The position numbers and the translations under genes are program-made. The notes beneath the pieces are model-generated. The model was given only the letters and a program-made list of their open reading frames with translations. It was not told the DNA's origin and did no database searches. This document shows, one piece after another, positions 1 to 5,638 of a DNA stretch of 8,344 bases. Positions within the stretch are counted from its first letter, which is position 1, and each line of letters starts with the position of its first letter. Where the stretch lies: the NCBI GenBank assembly GCA_002366675.1, contig DFBO01000179.1, forward strand, positions 1 to 8,344. Direction: 5' to 3'. This DNA comes from Flavobacteriaceae bacterium UBA3078 (GTDB taxonomy: Bacteria > Bacteroidota > Bacteroidia > Flavobacteriales > Flavobacteriaceae).

Positions 1-455
1 GTTTTAGAGTCTGTATAAATTATTCTATCACTATTATTTTGTTTCAAAAATGCCAAACCATGAACAATGGCTAAAAACTCACCAATATTATTTGTGCCCT
101 CTTCAAAAGGACCTTGTTTAAAAAGCTGCTTTTTTGATTTAGTGTCCACACCACGATATTCCATTTTCCCTGGATTACCACTAGATGCAGCATCAACAGA
201 AATAGAATTGTAGTTAGGTTGACCTATTTTTTTAAGCTTTTCTTCAGAAAGTTCGCTGTTAAATTTCTTGCTCTTACCAATATAATCTCTATAGTTTCCT
301 TTTAAAGCTTTTTTTGCAGCATCAAAAGTTTCAAAAGATTTGTATTGAGCACCTTGAAAATCTTTTATTTGCGCTTTGCAATCGTCCCAAGACTCAAAAA
401 CACCAGTATGATGTCCTTTCCAGACTGTGTAATATTTTTTCTTTTTTTTACTCAT
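1..455 (-). CDS. rnhA: Ribonuclease HI with N-terminal viroplasmin-like domain (3' part missing)
   Basis: This enzyme should cleave the RNA strand of RNA-DNA hybrids (R-loops, primers) in the cytoplasm. The 151 visible residues begin MSKKKKKYYTVWKGHHTGVF. Residues about 7-50 match the caulimovirus viroplasmin-like module (YYTVWKGHHTGVF, then YKSFETFDAAKKA), which is thought to bind hybrids. A linker follows, and the RNase H fold starts near residue 83. Three of the four DEDD metal ligands are visible: D88 in SVDAASSGNPG, E126 in TNNIGEFLAI and D149 in IYTDS. The last Asp and the C-terminus lie beyond base 1. The ATG is at 455-453 and overlaps the end of purN by 8 bases in another frame, so translation is probably coupled to purN. 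The start is chosen because the viroplasmin motif begins almost at once after it. The family call is secure; the exact subfamily is less so. Confidence 0.93.
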   Translation of the reverse strand, partial: MSKKKKKYYTVWKGHHTGVFESWDDCKAQIKDFQGAQYKSFETFDAAKKALKGNYRDYIGKSKKFNSELSEEKLKKIGQPNYNSISVDAASSGNPGKMEYRGVDTKSKKQLFKQGPFEEGTNNIGEFLAIVHGLAFLKQNNSDRIIYTDSK

Positions 456-1014
456 TTAATAATGCCTCAACCACTTTCGGGAAATGTTCCATTTCTAATT
501 CATGGATCTTTTTTGCTACATCTTCAGCAGAATCACTTGTTTCAACAGCACATTTTGCTTGAAAAATTATGGCGCCTTCATCATAATGTTTATTAACATA
601 ATGAATAGTGATACCAGTTTCTTTTTCTTTATTTTTCACGACAGCATCATGAACATGATGTCCATACATGCCTTTTCCTCCATATTTTGGTAATAAAGCA
701 GGATGAATATTAATGACTTTTTTAGGGAATTCATTTAAAATAACTTCAGGAAATTTCCATAAAAATCCAGCAAGAATAATTAAATCAGGATTATTAACTT
801 TTAGGATATTTAATACATCATGTGTTTCAGTAAAAGCTATTTTGTTGAATGATAGAGCACTAACATCTAGTTTTTTTGCTCTGTCTAAAACTTTGGCATG
901 AGGATTGTTAGTCAATACCTGAATAACAGACGCATTATCTCTGTTGTGAAAAAACTTTATTAAATTTTCAGCATTAGTACCACTTCCGGACGCAAAAATT
1001 ACAACTCGTTTCAT
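448..1014 (-). CDS. purN: Phosphoribosylglycinamide formyltransferase (GAR transformylase)
   Basis: PurN transfers the formyl group of 10-formyltetrahydrofolate to glycinamide ribonucleotide, the third step of de novo purine synthesis, in the cytoplasm. The 188-residue product is slightly shorter than E. coli PurN (about 212). The phosphate-binding loop GSGTN is at residues 10-14, right after the first strand (MKRVVIFAS). The catalytic triad is intact: N102 and H104 in INIHPALLP and D145 in HYDEG. The folate-side strand LIILAGFLWKFP is at 78-89. No other purine gene is visible nearby. It is transcribed away from acpP and leads into the RNase HI gene with an 8-base overlap. The start ATG at 1014-1012 fits the usual N-terminus of the family. 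Length, motifs and spacing all agree, so the identification is firm. Confidence 0.97.
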   Translation of the reverse strand: MKRVVIFASGSGTNAENLIKFFHNRDNASVIQVLTNNPHAKVLDRAKKLDVSALSFNKIAFTETHDVLNILKVNNPDLIILAGFLWKFPEVILNEFPKKVINIHPALLPKYGGKGMYGHHVHDAVVKNKEKETGITIHYVNKHYDEGAIIFQAKCAVETSDSAEDVAKKIHELEMEHFPKVVEALLNE

Positions 1015-1038
1015 CTGTTGGTTTTTAATTTAAAATTA

Positions 1039-1149
1039 ATGTCAGATGTAATTCGAAAATTGAATTTACAACAATGTTCAGCAAAATTACCAAGCTCATT
1101 TCATTTTACAGATAATAATGTTCTTATATTCGAACAAAAAAAAGAATAA
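1039..1149 (+). CDS. Doubtful 36-codon reading frame in the purN-acpP gap
   Basis: An ATG at 1039 opens 36 codons ending in TAA at 1147. The product would start MSDVIRKLNLQQCSAKLPSS and end in FEQKKE. It is not low complexity and has no membrane segment or motif that I recognise. It lies alone in the divergent gap, with no convincing promoter or ribosome binding site, and overlaps the candidate purN promoter on the other strand. A frame of this length is expected by chance, so I list it only because it fills the largest gap in the window. Confidence 0.12.
   Translation: MSDVIRKLNLQQCSAKLPSSFHFTDNNVLIFEQKKE
1082..1112 (-). promoter_or_regulatory. Candidate purN promoter (Bacteroidota type)
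   Basis: On the minus strand the bases at 1089-1082 read TAATTTTG, a full match to the Bacteroidota -7 consensus TAnnTTTG. Nineteen bases further upstream, 1112-1109 reads TCTG, three of four matches to the -33 box TTTG. Transcription would start near 1076 and give a leader of about 60 bases ahead of purN. In such AT-rich DNA a match of this size can arise by chance, so this is a candidate only. Confidence 0.35.
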
Positions 1150-1227
1150 AAATTAACAATTAGAAGGCAAAATTGAAATACTTCAGGGTTATTTTAGTAA
1201 ATTACCTGCACATTTTTAAACGAAAGG

Positions 1228-1258
1228 TGTGTTTTAAAAATAAAGTTTTTTATTTTTG
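1228..1258 (+). promoter_or_regulatory. Candidate acpP-fabF promoter (Bacteroidota type)
   Basis: TATTTTTG at 1251-1258 fully matches the -7 consensus TAnnTTTG. Nineteen bases upstream, TGTG at 1228-1231 matches three of four positions of the -33 box TTTG. Transcription would begin near 1264 and leave a leader of about 25 bases of A/T-rich sequence before the acpP ATG. That is a typical arrangement for a strongly expressed flavobacterial gene, and this is the best promoter candidate in the window. Confidence 0.5.
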
Positions 1259-1289
1259 CCAACTAATTAAAACTTAAAATTAAAAGATT

Positions 1290-1523
1290 ATGTCAGACAT
1301 TGCATCAAGAGTAAAAGCGATTATCGTAGACAAATTAGGTGTTGATGAAAACGAGGTTGTAACTGAAGCTAGCTTCACAAACGATTTAGGAGCAGATTCA
1401 TTAGACACTGTAGAATTAATAATGGAATTCGAAAAAGAATTTGATATTCAAATTCCAGACGATCAAGCTGAAAATATTGCAACAGTTGGTCAAGCTATCT
1501 CTTACATAGAAGCAGCAAAATAA
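1290..1523 (+). CDS. acpP: Acyl carrier protein
   Basis: ACP carries growing acyl chains as thioesters on a phosphopantetheine arm during type II fatty acid synthesis and feeds them to FabF and the other enzymes in the cytoplasm. The 77-residue acidic protein has the usual length. The attachment serine is S37 in GADSLDTVEL, at the start of helix II. This is followed by the acidic recognition helix DTVELIMEFEKEF, then DIQIPDDQAENIATVGQ leading to the last helix. The start is set by the standard N-terminus MSDIASRVKAII. fabF follows after 13 bases, so the two are almost certainly co-transcribed and supply both the carrier and the elongating enzyme. The call is secure. Confidence 0.98.
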   Translation: MSDIASRVKAIIVDKLGVDENEVVTEASFTNDLGADSLDTVELIMEFEKEFDIQIPDDQAENIATVGQAISYIEAAK

Positions 1524-1536
1524 TTCACACAAATTT

Positions 1537-2787
1537 ATGGAATTAAAGCGAGTTGTAATTACTGGTTTAGGAGCATTAACACCTATTGGTAATACCAAAG
1601 ATGAATTTTGGGATGCCTTATTGAGTGGGAAAAGTGGTGCTGCACCAATAACTTATTTTGATACTGAAAAGTTCAAAACAAAATTCGCTTGTGAATTAAA
1701 AAACTTTAATGCCACCGATTTTCTTGATAGAAAAGAAGCACGTAAAATGGATCGATTTACACAGTATGCAATGGTAGCTTCAGATGAAGCTATTGCAGAC
1801 TCTAAATTAGATTTAGATGCTATTAATAAATTAAGAGTTGGTGTCATTTGGGGAGCAGGAATTGGAGGATTGGAAACATTTCAAGATGAAGTTTTAAACT
1901 TTGCAGCTGGAGATGGAACACCAAGATTTAATCCGTTTTTTATTCCTAAAATGATTGCAGATATTGCTCCAGGAAACATTTCTATTAAACATGGTTTTAT
2001 GGGTCCTAATTATACGACTGTATCTGCATGTGCTTCATCAGCAAACGCTATGATTGATGCTTTAAACTATATACGTTTAGGACATTGCGATGTAGTTGTA
2101 ACTGGTGGAAGTGAAGCAGCAGTAACTATAGCTGGTATGGGTGGTTTTAATGCCATGCATGCCTTGTCAACAAGAAATGAAAGCCCAGAAACAGCCTCAA
2201 GGCCTTTTGACGCAACCAGAGATGGTTTTGTATTAGGTGAAGGTGCTGGAGCAATAATTCTTGAAGATTATGAGCATGCTAAAGCAAGAGGAGCAAAAAT
2301 TTATGCTGAAGTACTTGGAGGAGGTTTATCTTCTGATGCTCACCATATGACTGCACCACATCCTGATGGTATTGGCGTTATTGCTGTAATGAAAAATTGT
2401 TTAGAAAATGCTGGAGTTAAACCTGAAGAAGTTGATCATATCAACACGCATGGCACATCAACACCTCTAGGAGATGTTGCTGAATTAAAAGCTATTTCTG
2501 AAGTTTTTGGTGACCACGCAAAAAATATTAATATTAATTCAACAAAATCTATGACTGGACATTTGTTGGGAGCTGCTGGAGCTATAGAATCTATAGCTGC
2601 TATTTTAGCTATGGAACATGGTATTGTTCCTCCTACAATTAACCATAAGGTTGTTGATGAAAATATTGATCCTGAACTAAATTTAACATTAAACAAAGCA
2701 CAAAAACGAGACGTTAAAGTTGCTATGAGTAATACATTTGGTTTTGGTGGACACAACGCCTGTGTATTATTTAAAAAATTAGATTAG
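1537..2787 (+). CDS. fabF: Beta-ketoacyl-ACP synthase II
   Basis: FabF condenses malonyl-ACP with an acyl-ACP, releasing CO2 and lengthening the chain by two carbons. Its 416 residues match the usual size (E. coli 413). The Cys-His-His catalytic set is complete: C165 in TVSACASSAN, H305 in INTHGTSTPLGD and H342 in KSMTGHLLGAAG, with the conserved lysine K337 just ahead. The GFGG loop that gates the active site in KAS II enzymes is at 402-405, within NTFGFGGHN. The thiolase fold is continuous, with the N-terminal half ending near residue 260. It follows acpP by 13 bases and precedes rnc by 8 bases. FabF is preferred over FabB because of the overall length and the HMTAPHPDG segment (270-278). 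I see no truncation or altered active-site residue. Confidence 0.97.
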   Translation: MELKRVVITGLGALTPIGNTKDEFWDALLSGKSGAAPITYFDTEKFKTKFACELKNFNATDFLDRKEARKMDRFTQYAMVASDEAIADSKLDLDAINKLRVGVIWGAGIGGLETFQDEVLNFAAGDGTPRFNPFFIPKMIADIAPGNISIKHGFMGPNYTTVSACASSANAMIDALNYIRLGHCDVVVTGGSEAAVTIAGMGGFNAMHALSTRNESPETASRPFDATRDGFVLGEGAGAIILEDYEHAKARGAKIYAEVLGGGLSSDAHHMTAPHPDGIGVIAVMKNCLENAGVKPEEVDHINTHGTSTPLGDVAELKAISEVFGDHAKNININSTKSMTGHLLGAAGAIESIAAILAMEHGIVPPTINHKVVDENIDPELNLTLNKAQKRDVKVAMSNTFGFGGHNACVLFKKLD

Positions 2788-2795
2788 ACTAACGA

Positions 2796-3536
2796 ATGAA
2801 AAACATTCGAAACATATTAAATTCCCGTTCTAAAAAAGACGGGAATTTTTTTGTGTCCATTAATAAAATTCTAGGGTTTAAACCAAAATCTTTAAATTTC
2901 TATAAAACGGCATTCACACATCGTTCTATGAATATTAGAGATAAAGAAGGTCATATTATTAATTATGAGAGGTTGGAGTTTCTGGGAGATGCTATGCTTG
3001 GAGCTGTTATTGCTTCGCATTTATATATTGAAGTTCCAAGTGGAGACGAAGGCTATTTAACAAAAATGCGATCTAAGATTGTAAGTCGTGAGCACTTAAA
3101 CGAACTCGGTAAAGACTTAAACTTAATAAGCCTTGTGAAAAGTAAAATACCTAAAGGGCAATTTGGAGACAATATTCATGGCAATTTGTTTGAAGCACTT
3201 GTAGGAGCTATTTTTCTTGATAAAGGCTATAAATACTGTGAAAAATTTATTTACAAAAAGGTGATTATTCCTTATGTAGATATTGAAAAATTAGAAGGCA
3301 AAGTAATAAGCTATAAAAGTTTGTTGATAGAATGGTGCCAAAAAGAAAAGAAAACCTTCAACTACGATGTTTATGAAGATACCGGAAATGATGATGTAAG
3401 ACATTTTTCTGTTAAACTTTCTATAGAAGAGAAAGTAGTTTCAAAAGCAAGAGCTACCTCTAAAAAGAAAGCAGAAGAGAAAGCATCAAAACGAGCTTTT
3501 TTTGTGTTTCAAAGTCAAATTTCTAGAGAAATATAA
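2796..3536 (+). CDS. rnc: Ribonuclease III
   Basis: RNase III cuts double-stranded RNA and takes part in rRNA precursor processing and mRNA turnover. The 246-residue product has an N-terminal extension (1-30), the endonuclease domain (about 31-160) and a double-stranded-RNA-binding domain (about 172-238, ending in the basic ATSKKKAEEKASKRAF). The signature YERLEFLGDAML is at 57-68, and E58, E61 and D65 align with E. coli E38, E41 and D45. E85 in DEGYLTKMRSKIV fits E65, and E133 fits the catalytic E117. At the position of E. coli D114 there is N130 (GNLFEAL). The gene follows fabF by 8 bases. The first 19 codons lie over a terminator-like hairpin, and an in-frame GTG at 2853 directly after it would give a 227-residue form. 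I keep the ATG because residues 9-19 look like coding sequence familiar from related flavobacterial RNase III proteins (from memory). Confidence 0.95.
   Translation: MKNIRNILNSRSKKDGNFFVSINKILGFKPKSLNFYKTAFTHRSMNIRDKEGHIINYERLEFLGDAMLGAVIASHLYIEVPSGDEGYLTKMRSKIVSREHLNELGKDLNLISLVKSKIPKGQFGDNIHGNLFEALVGAIFLDKGYKYCEKFIYKKVIIPYVDIEKLEGKVISYKSLLIEWCQKEKKTFNYDVYEDTGNDDVRHFSVKLSIEEKVVSKARATSKKKAEEKASKRAFFVFQSQISREI
2819..2852 (+). terminator. Intrinsic-terminator-like hairpin inside the start of rnc
   Basis: AAATTCCCGT at 2819-2828 pairs perfectly with ACGGGAATTT at 2839-2848. One T-G wobble (2829 with 2838) extends the stem, leaving the loop CTAAAAAA. The right arm runs into seven T residues (2846-2852). 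This has every element of a Rho-independent terminator and lies 31 bases after the fabF stop, so it could end the acpP-fabF transcript. It also lies inside codons 8-19 of rnc, so termination would cut off rnc unless readthrough or translation prevents it. Formation is clear from sequence; its activity in the cell is inference. Confidence 0.55.
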
Positions 3537-3566
3537 TTCGTTACAACTATAACGATTTCGTAACAA
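3537..3566 (+). repeat. Clustered half-site repeats ahead of the IPExxxVDY-pyk unit
   Basis: TTCGTTACAA (3537-3546) recurs as TTCGTAACAA (3557-3566), nine of ten bases alike and exactly 20 bases apart, about two helical turns. Between them TAACGA (3550-3555) is the inverted partner of TCGTTA (3538-3543) with a 6-base spacer. Pairing of the two gives a weak 6-bp stem without a following T tract, so it is a poor terminator. Three related half-sites starting directly after the rnc stop codon and upstream of the next transcription unit could be an operator. No binding protein can be named from sequence. Confidence 0.35.
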
Positions 3567-3580
3567 ATTCCTTTTAAGAT

Positions 3581-3624
3581 TACCTTTTACTTAACAGAAT
3601 TAATCGTTTTTAATATTATATTTA
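3581..3624 (+). promoter_or_regulatory. Possible promoter region of the IPExxxVDY-pyk unit
   Basis: Two near matches to the -7 box TAnnTTTG occur here: TACCTTTT (3581-3588) and TATATTTA (3617-3624), each wrong only at the last base. The first has TTCG (3557-3560) 20 bases upstream as a poor -33 box, which would put the right-hand TTCGTAACAA repeat over the promoter. The second has no visible -33 box. A promoter is expected in this 104-base gap, but I cannot choose between them. Confidence 0.22.
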
Positions 3625-3640
3625 CAAATCAAAGTAAGTT

Positions 3641-4126
3641 ATGGCTGTTAAGAAACTTAGTCTAGAAGATTTTTTTGATGAAACGTCTTTCACTCTTATT
3701 GGTATTCATACATCTATTGAAGATTATAGGCTTGCTTATTTATTAAACACGAAGTTAAATCTCAATCTTAAACGAAGAGAAAAAGACTTAGATTTTAGTA
3801 ACTCTTCACAGTATTCGATATTTGAATGGGAAGACGATAAACAGCTTATAATTTGGAATCTAGTTTCTAATATGTGTAAAATAGAAACCCTTAATTCTGC
3901 TATTGGTAATAGTTTATTTAATGACACAGGAAAAGTAACTGAAGCGTTCTATTTGCTTCCAGAATTTAAAAAAGTAAACTATATATTAAAGATTAACGAC
4001 GACCAATTAAGCACTAAAAAAAGCCAGAGAATTGTAAGTTACATTCAAGATATTGCTCACATTGTGACAGCTTATTTAATAGATGTAAATCAACTTAAAT
4101 CAAAAAATAATTTAATTTTCAATTAA
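3641..4126 (+). CDS. IPExxxVDY family protein, function unknown
   Basis: This 161-residue protein belongs to a small Bacteroidota family named for the motif IPExxxVDY. The motif appears here in the variant form LPEFKKVNY at residues 106-114, followed by ILKIND. The family has no established activity. The N-terminal part (about 5-48) has MAVKKLSLEDFFDETSFTLI and looks mixed alpha/beta. The C-terminus (about 126-150) is a probable helix, SQRIVSYIQDIAHIVTAYLI. There is no signal peptide or clear membrane segment, so it is probably cytoplasmic. Its TAA stop shares its last A with the ATG of pyk (TAATG), so the two are very likely translationally coupled. That suggests, but does not show, a role related to pyruvate kinase. 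The family assignment rests on the motif, the size and the position ahead of pyk. Confidence 0.85.
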   Translation: MAVKKLSLEDFFDETSFTLIGIHTSIEDYRLAYLLNTKLNLNLKRREKDLDFSNSSQYSIFEWEDDKQLIIWNLVSNMCKIETLNSAIGNSLFNDTGKVTEAFYLLPEFKKVNYILKINDDQLSTKKSQRIVSYIQDIAHIVTAYLIDVNQLKSKNNLIFN

Positions 4127-5568
4127 TGTTAAAAAGAAAAAAAACCAAAATTGTTGCCACATTAGGACCAGCCACAAGTACGAAAGAAATACTAAAAGGT
4201 ATGCTTGATGAAGGAGTTAATGTGTTTAGAATTAATTTTTCTCATGCTCATTATAAAGATGTAGAAGAACGTATTAAAATGATACGTGAATTAAATGAAG
4301 AGTTTGATTATAATGCTGCAATTCTAGCAGATTTACAAGGGCCGAAATTGCGTGTAGGCACAATGAAAGGAGAGGTTTTTGTTAATGAAGGAGATGAAAT
4401 TATTTTTGCGACAGGAAAACGTTTTGAAGGCACAAAAAAACGTGTCTACATGACTTACGATAAGTTCCCTCAAGACGCAAAACCTGGTGAAAGAATTCTT
4501 TTAGACGATGGAAAGTTAATCTTTGAAGTGGTTTCTACAGACTCAAAAAGCGAAGTAAAAGCAAGAGTTATTCAAGGAGGACCATTACGTTCAAAAAAGG
4601 GAGTAAATTTACCAAACACGAATATTTCGCAACCTGCGCTTACAGAAAAAGACATAGAAGATGCTTTATTTGCTATAGAACAAAAAGTAGATTGGATGGC
4701 ATTATCCTTTGTTCGTAATGCAGAAGATTTAATGCAACTTGCAGAGTTAATAAATAATAATAGCGTTCATAAAATACCCATTATTGCTAAAATTGAAAAG
4801 CCAGAAGCTGTAGAAAACATTGATAAAATCGTCGCATATTGCGATGGATTAATGGTAGCTCGAGGAGATTTAGGTGTAGAAATTCCTGCAGAAGAAGTTC
4901 CATTGATTCAAAAGAAATTAGTATTAAGAGCTAAACAAGCAAGAATACCTGTTATTATAGCAACCCAAATGATGGAGACTATGATTTCCAGTTTAACTCC
5001 AACACGTGCAGAAGTAAATGATGTAGCAAATTCGGTTATGGATGGAGCAGATGCCGTTATGTTATCCGGCGAAACTTCAGTTGGGAGCTATCCTGTACAG
5101 GTTATTAAGCAAATGTCTAACATTATTAAAAGTGTTGAAGATTCTTCCTTAATAAAAGTACCTCAAATACCTCCACATATTCGTACCAAGAGATACATTA
5201 CAAAATCTATTTGTTATCACGCTGCAAATATGGCTAACGAGATTGATGCTAAAGCTATTTCAACATTAACAAATAGTGGTTATACAGCATTTCAAATATC
5301 AGCTTGGAGACCAAGTGCTCATATTTTAGTGTTTACTTCTAATAAACGTATTCTAACTCAACTAAATTTACTTTGGGGAGTTAAAGCTTTCTTCTATGAT
5401 AAGTTTGTAAGCACAGACGAAACTATTGAAGACGTTAATACTATTGCTTGTAAAAAAGGATATTTAGAAGTTGGAGATATGCTTGTTAGTTTGGCAGCTA
5501 TGCCAATTCAAGCAAAAGGAATGGTTAATACCTTAAGAGTTACCGAAATTACTAGCTGTAATTTATAA
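4126..5568 (+). CDS. pyk: Pyruvate kinase
   Basis: Pyruvate kinase transfers phosphate from phosphoenolpyruvate to ADP, the last ATP-forming step of glycolysis, as a cytoplasmic tetramer. The 480 residues comprise an A-domain barrel (about 1-70 and 171-345) interrupted by the B lid, and a C-terminal domain (about 355-480) that usually holds the effector site. There is no extra PEP-utiliser domain. Active-site residues are present: R35, N37 and S39 in FRINFSHA, D69, K222 and E224 in IAKIEKPEAVEN, D248 in ARGDLGVE and T280 in IATQMMET. At 70-77 (LQGPKLRV) the residues L70, Q71, K74 and V77 match the pattern described for potassium-independent enzymes, where K74 takes the place of Glu117 of the muscle enzyme. 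The start overlaps the stop of the upstream gene by one base. No terminator is visible after the stop. Confidence 0.97.
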   Translation: MLKRKKTKIVATLGPATSTKEILKGMLDEGVNVFRINFSHAHYKDVEERIKMIRELNEEFDYNAAILADLQGPKLRVGTMKGEVFVNEGDEIIFATGKRFEGTKKRVYMTYDKFPQDAKPGERILLDDGKLIFEVVSTDSKSEVKARVIQGGPLRSKKGVNLPNTNISQPALTEKDIEDALFAIEQKVDWMALSFVRNAEDLMQLAELINNNSVHKIPIIAKIEKPEAVENIDKIVAYCDGLMVARGDLGVEIPAEEVPLIQKKLVLRAKQARIPVIIATQMMETMISSLTPTRAEVNDVANSVMDGADAVMLSGETSVGSYPVQVIKQMSNIIKSVEDSSLIKVPQIPPHIRTKRYITKSICYHAANMANEIDAKAISTLTNSGYTAFQISAWRPSAHILVFTSNKRILTQLNLLWGVKAFFYDKFVSTDETIEDVNTIACKKGYLEVGDMLVSLAAMPIQAKGMVNTLRVTEITSCNL

Positions 5569-5590
5569 GGAAAAAAGAATGTTTAAAAAT

Positions 5591-5614
5591 TGTTGAAATC
5601 CATTATAATCAACA
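5591..5614. promoter_or_regulatory. Inverted repeat ahead of umuC, candidate operator
   Basis: TGTTGA (5591-5596) and TCAACA (5609-5614) form an inverted repeat with a 12-base spacer, ending 24 bases before the umuC start. A TATAAT hexamer (5604-5609) sits within it. Repressor sites of damage-inducible genes often have this kind of symmetry and place, so a LexA-like or other damage-responsive operator is a reasonable guess. I know of no flavobacterial consensus that it matches. A second small palindrome, GAATATTC, lies at 5617-5624. Confidence 0.33.
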
Positions 5615-5638
5615 TAGAATATTCAATATCTTTAAACC

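Noticed and set aside
314..596. Two overlapping plus-strand frames of about 80 codons
   Set aside because: They are antisense to RNase HI and purN. Their Phe-rich products mirror the Lys- and Glu-rich codons of the real genes.
2436..2756. A 106-codon open frame on the minus strand
   Set aside because: It lies wholly inside fabF, whose protein is continuous with all catalytic residues. The antisense product has no recognisable fold.
3538..3555. TCGTTA/TAACGA stem as the rnc terminator
   Set aside because: The stem is only 6 bp with four A-T pairs and is not followed by a T tract. A binding-site reading fits better.
5593..5609. TTGAAA and TATAAT ahead of umuC read as an E. coli type promoter
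   Set aside because: Only 5 bases separate them instead of about 17, and Bacteroidota primary sigma factors prefer different boxes. The match is probably chance in AT-rich DNA.
5627..5634. TATCTTTA as a -7 box giving a leaderless umuC mRNA
   Set aside because: The last base differs from TAnnTTTG, no -33 box is present at the right distance, and nothing else supports a leaderless transcript.
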